Source: Malania oleifera | Lineage: Eukaryota; Streptophyta; Magnoliopsida; Santalales; Ximeniaceae | DNA length: 64,000 nt | Assembly: GCF_029873635.1 (NCBI RefSeq) | Contig: NC_080420.1 | Coordinates: forward strand, 28,883,032-28,947,031 | Reading direction: 5' to 3' | Part shown: in pieces, positions 46,901 through 58,900 of the stretch | How positions within the stretch are numbered: the first letter of the stretch is position 1 | Layout of the letters: each line of letters starts with the position of its first letter | The notes under the pieces: generated by a model | Database searches by the model: none | What the model was told of the DNA's origin: nothing | The model's input: only the letters and a program-made list of their open reading frames with translations | Made by a program: the position numbers and the translations under genes

Positions 46901-49900
46901 GGTTGTAACTTGTAAGCCTTTTTTTTTTTGGGGGGGGGGGTGTTTATTGAAATGAATTTGGGTTTGTGTTTAGGGGTTTGCATCTGGAGTTTTTGTTTCT
47001 TGAGTGTGCTTGCAATCTGAATCTTCAAATTAAAGTCTGGATCTTTCTTGAATGATATGCAAGGCCTCCACATTGGTCGAAGTCTCCATGATGAACACTC
47101 CTTCTCACCATCAACCATTTTGGAGAAATTTTTTCCCTAAAAGTTTGAGGGCTAGTTTGGATCAAGGATTTTGTTTGTGAAAAGAAAAGGCAAGAAAAAT
47201 AAGAAGGAAATCCATTTTCCACTATATTTTCTCTTTATTTCAAATAATGTTAAAAATGAAAAATTGTTCTAATATGGTTAAAAATTAAGAAAAATCAAAT
47301 GTTAAGGGTATGTAAAATTAAAATTTTGTTCATTGATTGGGTATATTTTTTATTTTCTTTCTCACTTTCCTTGATAACCAAACATGAAAAAGTGGAATCC
47401 TTCTTAGTTTCCTTTACTAATATTTTCCAAGTTCCAAATGGTGGCAAGGAGGGAAAGATACTTTAGAGACGTGCTACTTTTGTGTATTTGGTTGGAGTCG
47501 AACTGCAGAATTTTCAATGAGCAGGTGATGCTTTTTGACCTGAATTGGAGTAGGCTTCTCTTTTTGGCCTTTTTCTGGTGTTATGCATTTATATTGTTCC
47601 GAGGGATGAGGATAGTAGATGTGCATAGAGATTGTAGATCTTTGATATGTTAGCAGTTTTTTTTTTTTTTTTGGGTTCTTTTCTTCTCTCTTTGTTGGAG
47701 GATACCTTATTCTCCAATTGTTGTGCTTTAAATATGTTGCATCTTTATTGAATTTCAGAAAAGATGTGTTGAGACTCAATGGCATCTTTATTGGTTTTTG
47801 AATTGTTTGGGTCACATTAGGTAGCGCGTTTAACTTAGTTTAACAAAATTATGAAAGGTGAGAACATGCTTGTCTTTTTCCCATGGGTGAGTCGTGCTTT
47901 AGTACCTCTAGATGGGATTATTTAACTCATTACCTATTTAAAAGATATATGCTAGATTACTATATATATATATATGCTAGATTATTAGAACAGTGTATTA
48001 GTGCCAAAAAGTCACCAATTTGTTGCTTTTTTTATTTTAATTAATTTAATTATTTACTTTTTATGAGCATTTGATTGAATTATTAAGGACAAAGATGAAA
48101 CTCAGACTTGTAAATTGTTTTGGAATCAAATTATCAGTCACACATTGGAGAGAGAGAGAGTGAGTAGAGATTAAGACTCAATAGGATGGTATTATGAAAT
48201 AAGTTTAGATTTATCCTTGAGAGATCAATCATGAAGGTTAAGTATTTATGTCCAATCTTTATTGTTCTAGAAAAAAACCTATGATATGTTGTTTTTTAGA
48301 GAGAATGTCGTAAGTTTTAATAGATTAGAGGTTTTTGGTAGTTATGTAGATGTAATCTGTTAAGATTTGATTAAAATGAATGACCAAACTTGAAGATAGG
48401 TCTCTTCCTCTATTTATAGTACAAATTAAATACATTATAATGACAATAATACCCTTACTAACTCTCACTAATTAACATACTAACACACTCAATAATAATA
48501 CTAAAAGATATATATAACCTCTAACACTCCCCCTCAAGCTGGAGCATAAATGTCATATGCTTCTAGCTTGTTAAAAATGAATTTAACACGAGCACCCCCC
48601 AATGCTTTGGTAAACAAATCATCAAGTTGCATGTTTGACTTCACATAAGCGGTTATAATGAGCTTTTGCACAAGTTTCTCCTAAACAAAGTGGCAATCAA
48701 CTTCAATGTGCTTTGTTTGCTCGTGAAAGACTGGGTTGGAGGCAATATGAAGAGCAGTGTGATTATCACACATCAATTTCATACGCCTAGAATGTGAAAA
48801 AGCAATTCTTCCAACATGTTCTTCAACCACATAAGTTCACAAGCAGTGTGAGCCATAGCTCTATATTCTGATTCAGCACTTGACCTCGCCACCATAGTTT
48901 GTTTCTTACTCTTCCAAGAAACCAAATTATATAGTACCCGGTGGTGGATCTCTGATCGGAAGGCGATCTAGTCCAATTTGCATCTGTATATCCATGGATA
49001 TAATTGTGACTTAATCACGATTTAAAAGACCTCTCCCAGGTGCACCTTTGAGATGTCTCAAGGTGCGAATTACTTCGTCCCAATGGCTTATCGCTAGAGA
49101 ATCTAGAAATTGACTCATGAAACTTGTTGCAAAAGATATATCCGGCCAAGTAACTGTGAGATAATTCAACTTTCCAACAAATCTGCAGTATTGTCCAGGA
49201 TTAGGTAGCGAATAAGCTATATCCGATATTAACTTCTTGTTAGGATCCATGGGTTTATTAATTGGTTTAGATCCTAACAAGCCAGTTTCATCCAACATAT
49301 CAAGAACATACTTCCTATGTGACACAACAACTCTGATACGAGATCTAGATACTTCTATAAGGAAGAAGCATTCCAACAGTCCCAAATTTTTGGTTTGAAA
49401 TTTAGGCTGTAGAAAAAGTTTGAGACTCTGAATACCTTTATCATCATCTCTTGTAATAACAATATCATCCACATAAACAAGAAGAAGGATCCTACCCTTT
49501 GAAGTATGATGATAAACCATGAAATGATCCACAACACATTGTTGAAGACCAAACTCAAGTACTACAACACTGAAACGACCAAACCATGCTTGGGGAGATT
49601 GTTTTAAACCATATAAATCCTTCTTGAGTCAACACACTAAGCCTGACTTCCCCTAAGAAACAAACCTAGGTAGTTGCTCCATATAAACCTCCTCCTCAAG
49701 GTCTCCATGCAAGAAGGCATTTTTCACATCTAGTTGATATAGAGGCCAGTGATAAGTAGTAGGCAAGTACTGATGCAAGTTTGGCAACTGGCGAAAAACT
49801 ATCAGAATAGTCTAAACCATACACTAGAGTGTATCCCTCAGTAACGACGAGCCACAGTACCGTTAGGGTTGACCCTCACAGTGTAAATCTAGTGACAACC

Positions 49901-52900
49901 AACCGCATACTTGTCAGGCGAAAGAGGTACCAAGTTCCCAATTACCATTGTCATGTAAAGTGTTCATCTCTTCAACCATAGCATCCCTTCACCCAGAATG
50001 GGTTAAGGCTTCTAAAATAGATTAGGAATGGTATGATAGAGTAGTAACAAAACAATAATAGGAGGGTGATAAGGAGTCATAAGAAACATAGTTTTAAATG
50101 GGGCGTTGAGTGCATGTGCTTTTACCTTTTCGAACAACAATAGGAGGATCAACATCATGGGAAGTATGATCATCAAATGAGGCAACCAAAGGCATGATTG
50201 TAGAAGCTAGAGAGTACTCTCTTCCTTGAAGTCATCGTTGTGAATACACTTGCAAATTAGGATGATCAAGACGATTGGAAGGACTAGAATTACCTAGAGA
50301 CTCAGATGATTGGTTGGGCAAGGACAACAATGTAGAATTTGGAAGATTAGGCAAAGGAAGAGAATTATTGAGCTCAGTGGCACTCAATGACTAGGTGTAG
50401 TAAGGTGTAGACTCAAAGAAGGTAACATTGACGGAAACAAAGAAGCGATGTAGCACAAGACTATGACAATGATATCCCTTTTAAGTATATGAGTAGCCAG
50501 AAAGACACATTTTATAGCACGAAGATCCAACGTATCCACCCTAGGAGTTAGTTGATTAGCAAAGGACACACACCCAAATATACGAGGAGGAAGAGAAAAT
50601 AAAGGTGAAGCAGGGAAGAGAATGGAGTGGGGAATTTTACCACTAAGAACAAAGGATGGCATCCTCTTGATCAGATAATGAGCAGTAAGTACATCATCAA
50701 TCCAAAACACTTTAGGTACATGCATTTGATAAAGTAAGGTGCAAGTGATTTCAAGAAGATGTTTATTTTTACTTTTTTGCTCTACAACCCCATTTTATTG
50801 AGGAGTGTGGGCACAGGATGATTGATGAACAATACCAAACTGAGTCATGTAAGTAGTGAATTGTGCACTGAAAAACTTTTTAGCCTTATCACTTCGAAGT
50901 ATTCGAATTGGCAAACCAAATTGAGTCTTTATTTCAGAATAAAAGGCACATAATAAATGAAATAACTCGGAACGATTTTTTATTAAATATAACCAAGTCA
51001 TTCTTGAATAATCCGTAAAGGTTATAGAGTATCGGAAACCCAACTTGGACACGACCCTACTAGGACCTAGACATCTGAATGAACTAACATAAAAAAACTT
51101 GAAGACCATTTATGGACTTAGGAAGTGAAAGAAGCATGATGGTGCTTTCCCAACTGACAAGATTTGCAATCGAGACTAGACACAAAACTCAAACTAGGAA
51201 CAAGACATTTTAACTTTTCCAAATGAGGGATGACCCAGGCGACAATGAATTTGGAAAGGTGTGGCAGCAATAGTGCAGGCGATAGAAGGAGATAGCAGCT
51301 CAAAGTGATAGAGTCCACCAGCTTCATGCCCTTCGCCAATTGTCTTCCTCATCTTCAAATCCTGAATAATCACACAATCAGGGAGGAAAGTCACTTATAA
51401 ATTCATGGATTTAGTAATTTTGCTAACAACTATAAGGTTGAAAGGAAATTTGGGAATATATAAAACCGAAGGAAGGGAAATAGAAGAAGTGGGATTTACA
51501 GTCCCAATTCCCTTGACTGCAGTAGTGGATCCATCATCAAGAGTAACATAAGGTAAATTTGCAGGAAATTGAAAGAGGAGAAAAAGCTAGGTATACCTGT
51601 GATATGATCAGTGGCAGTGGAGTTTATTACCCAAGGACTGGGACGAGATGTATTGTATGACAGGCATACTGTGTGATTACCTGTTTGGGAAAGAGATGCA
51701 ATAGGAAGAGAAGCTTGTTGTGACACTTGATACTGTTGGAACTTGGAATACTCTTCCTCTGACATAGATACAGTATGTTGCCCCCCACTCGAACCCAAAG
51801 GTGAGGAGTTGGTGGTGGCTGCCCCCAAAGGTGTGAAGTTAGTGATGGCTGCATTGGCAACATATGAAGGTCTGCCTTGATGGTCCCAACATTGCTCAAT
51901 AGTATGATTATTCTGTACAATGAGTGCACTTGCGAGGAGTACCTATGTCTCGTCCGTCTCTACCACTACGACCACTCGAACCACTGCGATAACTTTTTGT
52001 GGTTGTTTGGTAGAGAACTATAATTACTCTCTGTAGCAAAGGCTGTCCTCTTAGAGCCAGATGCAAGAGCAGGAGAATGTGTGCTAAAGGAAGCATGAAG
52101 GAAATGAGAATAAACATCGGCAAATGATGGCAGCTCTGCACTACTAAGTATCTGGGAGCAAACTGCCTCAGACTCAGGTCTCAAGTCTGCTAGAACATGA
52201 AGAACTGTCATCTGCTCCCTTTGCTTCTGCATCTCATGAATGTCAGCAGTTATAGGTTGCATGACATTAGGCTCCTCATGAATACGCTTCATCTCTCCAA
52301 AATAATCTGCAATACTTCTATCTCCTTGTTGTAACTAAAAATATTATTGGGATAAATCATACTTCTGTGTAATGTTACTGGAGAATAGAAGTTTGACATA
52401 ATCCCAAATCTCCTTGCACGTATCTAGATGCATACCTATCCGTGCAATTTGTGGCTCCATCAAATTCCATAAAAGGAAAACAATCAAGGCATTTTTTTGA
52501 ACCCACACGCCTTTTCTCTTCTCATTAGAAAAATCTGATTGGAGCAAGTGGTTAGATTTCCCTAATCTTGCTAAATTAATCTGAACAACTTTAGACCAAT
52601 GAACATAGTTCTTTCCATCCAACTTTTGAGTCGTTATTTGTGGCAGCGATGTAGGAAACAAATTTTTGAGATTCATAGATTCCATACCAACACTCACAAA
52701 TCAGCAACCACACCAAAAATAAGAACAATAAAAAATAATCGGGACAATCACAAACTATGTGAAGCACCGACACAACAACGAATGAGGTGAACAACTCACT
52801 GACAAATATAGCACTGCCACAGTGCTTACAAAATCAGTAACCACACCAAAAATAAGAACAATCAATAATCGGGACAATCACAAACTATGTGAAGCGCCCA

Positions 52901-55900
52901 ACCACGAATGAGGTGAACAACTCACCGATGGATATAGCACTGCCACAGCCTCACAACTAAACATACGAGCGCTGACATGGCTCCAAAAAACTCACAAAGA
53001 AGCCTTCACAAACCCTGAACAGAAGTTAACAGAATACCGCAAGTGCATGGTTGAAAAAGGTTGAATTTTTGAGCAAAAAAACTGGCCTAACAGCTTGATA
53101 ATATAACCTAAAGAAGGATTCAGAGCATGGAAGAGGGGAAAAAAAAAAAAAAAAAAAGGTGGCCGGAGCTTCACTCACATGCCAGCGTGTGGGGTTGGCC
53201 CTGCTGGCATTTGGCCGGCGAGTGTCGCGTGTGGGATGTCCTCCAGCGATGGGGTTTTGTGGGTTGGCTTGTCAGGGGGAGGTCTGTTTATGGGTGTTTG
53301 GTTGGTTTTCGTGAAATAATATGAGATGGAGGTGGATTTGGAAAGGACAGCCTCGGGAATGATGTTTTCTGGCAACGGCTGAGGAGAATAGGGTTAGGTT
53401 GGATCACACACTGTTACCATGTTAAGATTTGATTAAAATGAATGACCTAACTTGAAGATAGGTCTCTTCATATATTTATAATACAAATTAAATACATTCT
53501 AATGACAATAATACCCTTACTCTCACTAATTAACATAATAGTACACTCAATAATAATAATACTAAAATAACCTCTAACATAATAACTGTTGTGAGGAATA
53601 TTGGAGAGAGAACTTCAGTATCACAGTTAGTTTACAACAAGGGTGAACCAAAGTCCAGCTTCATGTAATATTTGGACTAAACTTAATTGCCTCCCATGGT
53701 CCTTGTCCATATGATCATTATGAATAGCTAGGGCTAATGAGAGCTTTTACTAGGCTGATGTTTGTTCTCGTGGCAGAACTATTGCTTTTCTGTTTAGAGC
53801 TGTGGTTGCAAAGTCACCTTGGTTTATTGCTGTTTTGGAACTTGTGTCTCAGTTATAATCTGCATAAAGTCAACTTGGTTTATTGCTGTTTTAGAACTTG
53901 TGTCTCAGTTATAATCTGCACTTTCTAAATGCTCATTTTTTTTTCTTCGACTATGAGGTTAATTTTCTATTGAAAGCCATGCATATTGATACCATGATCA
54001 TGAATTTCCTTTCTGTAGCTGGAGAGGGCTTTGCGGGAATTGCGTGCTGAGAATGTGCAAATTAAGCTTACATATGAGAGGAAAGAGGCTGATGCAAATG
54101 CTTTAGTTGCTGGATATGAGGAGAAAAATTTAGATGTGAAAGAAAAATTGCATGCTGCTGATGCCAAGCTTGCCGAGGCAAGTAGAATTAGTTCCGAATT
54201 GGAGAGAAAATTGCAAGAGGTGGAGGTTCGTGAAAGTGTCCTTCGAAGGGAATGTCTGTCCTTGAATGCAGAGTATGCTCTATACTGAAGCTCTTCTATG
54301 TTTATATTTATGCTGATATTTGCTTGCAAGTATTGGAGCTTGTGACACATTGTATATAGTGTTTACAATTTAATGCATCTGTGCTACTCTCAGGAGAGAA
54401 GCGCATGAGGGAACTTTTTCTAAGCATAAAGAAGACCTATGGGAGTGGGAAAGGAGACTTCAGGAAGGAGAAGCGAGGTTATCTGAGAGTCGTAGAATCC
54501 TCAACCAAAGGGAGGAGAAGGCAAATGAGAAGGATAGGACTCTTAAGCAGAAAGAGAGGGAACTTGAAGAAGCACAAAAGAAAATTGATTTAAGCAACCT
54601 AAATTCGAAAAATAAGGAAGATAACATAAACAGTACGCTAGCAGATGTAGCTGTAAAAGAGAGAGTCAGTTTCTTATTCAACTGAGCTGCTTGGTTTTAT
54701 TAACGTTCTGCATGTAATTCTCTGTATTTCCCTTGCAGGAAGTTGATTCCTTGAGAAATAATCTTCAGATGAAAGAGAAGAAATTGCTTGCATTGGAAGA
54801 AAAGCTTATTGCTAGAGAAAGAGTGAGTTTTAATGCCTGATTGTCTTTATGCTAATTAATTGTAGCTAGTTGAGCTTATCCTATGGACATGCATTATGAG
54901 GTTGCATTTTGGGATTGCACTTACTGTTTTCTTTTTTGTTTTAGCTCCATGTTTCTTTTTGTTATGCAGTCTGTTTTTGTTTTATTTCTATTCTAACTAA
55001 TTGTAGCTAGTTGAGCTTATTGTATGGTTCATCTGTGTGACTAACTAGAGTCATATGAATCTTTTACAAGTGCCTGACATATTGTTGTTGTTACGGTATA
55101 TACCAGGTGGAGATTCAGAAGCTCCTTGATGACCACAGTGCTGTTCTGGATATAAAAAGGCAGGAATTTGAGTTGGAAATGGAAAAAAAGAGGATATCTT
55201 TTGACAGTGAACTTAGAAGCAACTTGGATTCAGTGGAGCAGAAGGAAGTTGAAATCAAGCACAAGGATGAGAAGCTAAGTAAACGAGAGCAAGCCTTAGA
55301 AAAGAAGTCTGAGAGAATCAAGGAGAAAGAGAAGGAGCTTGAAGAAAAATTGAAAACTTTGAAGGAGAAGGATAAGTCTATTAAAGCAGATGAGAAAATG
55401 TTGGAATTGGAAAAGAGACAAGTGCTTGCTGATAAAGAGAGAGTACTGTCTTTCAAGGAGGAGCTTAATAAGATAAGGGCTGATATTGCTCAAAAGCAAC
55501 TGCAGATTGATGACGAGGGAGAGAGGCTAAGAATAACCGCAGAAGAGAGGTCAGAACATCAACGTCTACAATTGGAATTGAAGCAGGAAATAGAGAAGTG
55601 CAGACATCAGAAGGAGTTGCTTTTGAAGGAATTTGAAGATATCAGGCAGGAAAGGGAGAGGTTTGAGAAGGAGTGGGAAGTCTTGGATGAGAAAAGAGCT
55701 GCGGTTAATAAAGAGCTTAGGGAAATTGGTGAAGAAAAGGAAAAATTAGAAAAATTGCAATACTATAAAGAAGAAATGTTGAAAAAGGAGAGGCACGAGA
55801 CACAGGATTATATTCAGAGGGAGCTGGAAGCTGTTAGATTGGAGAAAGAATCATTTGCAGCCACAATGAGACATGAGCAGTCTGTTTTGTCTGAGAAATC

Positions 55901-58900
55901 TAAAAATGAGCATAGCCAGATGCTTCAAGATTTTGAGTCGCGCAGAAGGGATCTTGAGAATGATCTGCGTAACCGGCAGGAGGAAATGGAGAGGCAACTG
56001 CGGGAAAAAAAGAGAGCATTTGAGGAGGAAAGGATGAGAGAGCTTAGTAACGTCAATCACTTAAAAGAAGTTTGCCAGAGGGAAATGGAAGAAATGAGGC
56101 TTGAAAGGCGTAGATTAGAAAAGGAAAAACAAGAAAATGTGCTGTATAAAAAGCAGATGGAGGGACAGCAGCTTGAAATGCAAAAAGACATTGATGAACT
56201 TGGTATACTTAGCAGGAAGCTGAAAGACCAACGAGAACTGTTTATCAAGGAAAGAGGCCGCTTCCTTGCTTTTGTCGAGAAGCATGTGACTTGTAAGAAT
56301 TGCGGAGAATTCACGAGGGAATTTGTACTCTCTGATCTCAAATTACCTGAAATAGAGGATGGGGAAGTCTTTCCTCTGCGAAGGAACCCACTGGGTGATG
56401 TGACTGTTCCTGATGGAACAAATTTCAACGGATCTCCCAATGGAGTTGATTTGGGTTCTTGGGAATCTGGGGGACGCATGTCTTGGCTCCGGAAATGTTC
56501 CTCTAGAATTTTTAAGTTGTCTCCAACAAAAAAACTTGAGCATGTTGCTTCCCAAGTTTTGCCTGAGGATTCACCTTTTTCTGCTGTACGGGTTGACGTT
56601 GAAGATAAAGCTGTGGGGCTAAGTTCAGTCGTCAGTGCAGAACCAATTAAAGGGCTTCATTTTGCTGAAGATGAACCAGAACCGTCCTTTCGGGGTGCAA
56701 ATGATTCCTTTGATGTTCAACAGCACCAATCTGATAGCTTCTCTAGAGGAGTGGATGGTGGGTGTGCTCCGTCTGTTGATGATCAGAGCTACATGGGCAG
56801 TAAGTTACAGGAAGTTCCAGAAGATTCACAGCAATCAGAACTGAGGAGTGGTAGGCGCAGACCTGCTAGGAAACACAAGCCTGGAATTCATAGAACGCGC
56901 TCTGTGAAGGATGTGGTGGAAGATGCTAAGGTTATTTTAGGCGAGTCTCTCAAAGAACCAGAACCAGAACCAAATGACTCTGAGCCACCTAGTGACTCCA
57001 TCCATGTCCATGAGGAGAGCCTTGGTGAATCAAGTCGTGCTGAGAAAGATGCTTGTAATATTACGAGGAAGCGGCAACGTGCACAAACCTCAAGAATTGC
57101 AGAAAATGAGCAAGATGCTGGTGAAAGCGAAGTGCGTTCTGATAGTGTCACAGTTGGTGGGCGCAGGAAGAGACGGCAAACAGTTGCACCTTCTGTGCAG
57201 ACTCCAGGCGAAAAACGATACAACCTGAGGCGGCACAAGATGTGAGTCCCCAGTTTTCTGCATGTGTTTATGTAGTATGTTAACTACTAACATGGAATTT
57301 GTTTGCACAGAATGGTATGTGAAGTTAGTGTGGCATGGTAAATAGATTTATTTAAATCAAGTTAGCTTAATGTGCAATCAAGTGTATTGGCTCCGATGGA
57401 AACACTTGAAGGGGTGAATGAAGCCCTTTGACTATGGGCATTAATTTAATTTTCCTTCGAGTAAACTCTGGGCCATTCATTCTTTCAGACTCGCGTGTGT
57501 TGATGCTGTGATTAAAAAGAGAAAGACTTGCAAGGAATGGCTCCTCCATGTAGAATTGGGAACCAACCAATCAGAACATGTTATATTAATGTTTGGGCCT
57601 ACAAAAATGTTGTGGAACTCACATCATTGGGACCCACACCAAATCATACCTCATTTTTATGAGTCCAAGTGCTAACATGGTATCTTGTAATTACTATTTA
57701 GTGGGTTCTGAATCCTATGTGCCGTAACCATTCCTTGCAAGTCTTTTTTGATAAGAAGTGGCTGCTGTTTGATGTTAAAAAGGAGTCAAAAGGACTCCTC
57801 TTTTCTTCAACTTGTTGAAGGGGCTGTCCACAGGTTAAATAGTTTTAAGTTCCATTCTTAAAATCATCTAACTCTTGTTGCAAATAGTAAACCAATCAAA
57901 TTCTGGTTAATTTCTATATCCGTGATATCTTTTCATTGATTTATGTGTCCCTCAACTTTGACTAATGGCAATTTTATATTTAAATATTCTGATTCTTGGT
58001 AATATATTCATGGAGATAAACCAATGTAGTTCTGATTAATTTCTGTCCCTGAAATTTGTTGACCGAAATTCATTGGGAAAAACCTTTTTAGAAGCTCTGA
58101 TTTAATTTTAACCTACGAACTGCTAGAAAATTTTGTGGCATTGACTAAGTAAAGTAAATGACCTTAAACTGAGGGACGTAGGTCACTCTATACCATTTCT
58201 ATTGTCAAGGTAGCTAAATCTCTCACCTGAGGTTAAAAAAGTCTTACTTGAGTGGGTGATAAAGGTGTTAAGGGTTGGAGCCTTTACCATAGTACACAGA
58301 CAGTTCTAATTTTGCTTACCTGGAAATTGAAGGTTATGGAAATTGCTAATTGGCTGCATTTAGTAGTTGTTGGTTGATTTTATGTTTATATTTTTAAGGT
58401 TTAGTTATGGAGATAGGTAATTGGCTGCGTGTAGTAGTTACTAGTTGATTTTATGCTGTAATTTGTTGGGTTCAATGGATGATACATGGGTTAAGATATT
58501 TTTTTTTTTGGCATAAGACACCGACTTCCCCTGAGATTTGACAAAAAGTCATTGACCTTCCCTAAGTTTCAAAAATTCCAGAGACCTCCCTTGAGGTTTC
58601 AAAAAATATCACAAACCTTCCCTAAGGTTTTGCAAAAAGACACAAACTTTCCCTAAAAAAAACTTATCTTTTTGCATAATACAAGAGGAGGTTTGTGTCT
58701 TTTTAGCAAACCTCATGAGGTCTTCGGAATTCTTAAAATCTCAAAGGAGCTCAATGGAATTTTTGAGTCCTCAAGGGAGGTCCCTGTCTTGTTGCCAAAT
58801 CTCAGGGGAAGGGAATGTCTTTTGCCCTATTTTTTTTCATGGGTGATTTGTATATTTATTCCTTTTATATTAAACAAAGTGTAAAAGTAGAACAATAATG

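Larger units (their letters stand above)
43651..47653 (+). mobile_element. LINE ORF2 relic with nested insertions
   Basis: Starts at an endonuclease N-terminus, [16 protein letters not shown] (43651). It continues through DEISWRQ (44245), KWLDRPFEE (44415), [13 protein letters not shown] (45269), FKKAYDWV (45440), the RT active-site-like LRGVHQGD (45950) and FVDDTI (46108), and [12 protein letters not shown] (46510). The C-terminal zinc-finger region ends it (47438-47653). All are separated by stops and frameshifts. Three later insertions interrupt it. The stretch between about 46300 and 46500 is shorter than in intact LINEs, indicating a deletion. An ORF1 remnant may extend left to about 42550 but is not identifiable. 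Confidence 0.8.
48358..53579 (-). mobile_element. Ty1-copia retrotransposon, complete but decayed
   Basis: This is a 5.2-kb element in reverse orientation to CRWN1. It has short LTRs (169 and 160 bp), a polypurine tract and the gag-protease-integrase-RT-RNase H order of copia. TAATC (48353-48357) and TAATA (53580-53584) flank it, a 4/5 target duplication. The LTRs differ by several substitutions and small indels. All domains carry stops or frameshifts, so it is inactive. Confidence 0.92.
39369..54018 (+). other. CRWN1 intron 2 (14.65 kb)
   Basis: Begins GTATGC and ends TTCTGTAG. It is filled mainly by three insertions, listed separately: an LTR-derived block, a LINE relic with secondary insertions, and a copia element in reverse orientation. 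The stretches 40299-43650 and 47660-48350 are AT-rich with no supported feature beyond a (TA)n run. Confidence 0.88.

Noticed and set aside
55115..57238. Several Ser/Leu/Phe-rich minus-strand frames opposite CRWN1 exon 6
   Set aside because: Antisense shadows of the Lys/Glu coiled-coil coding strand.
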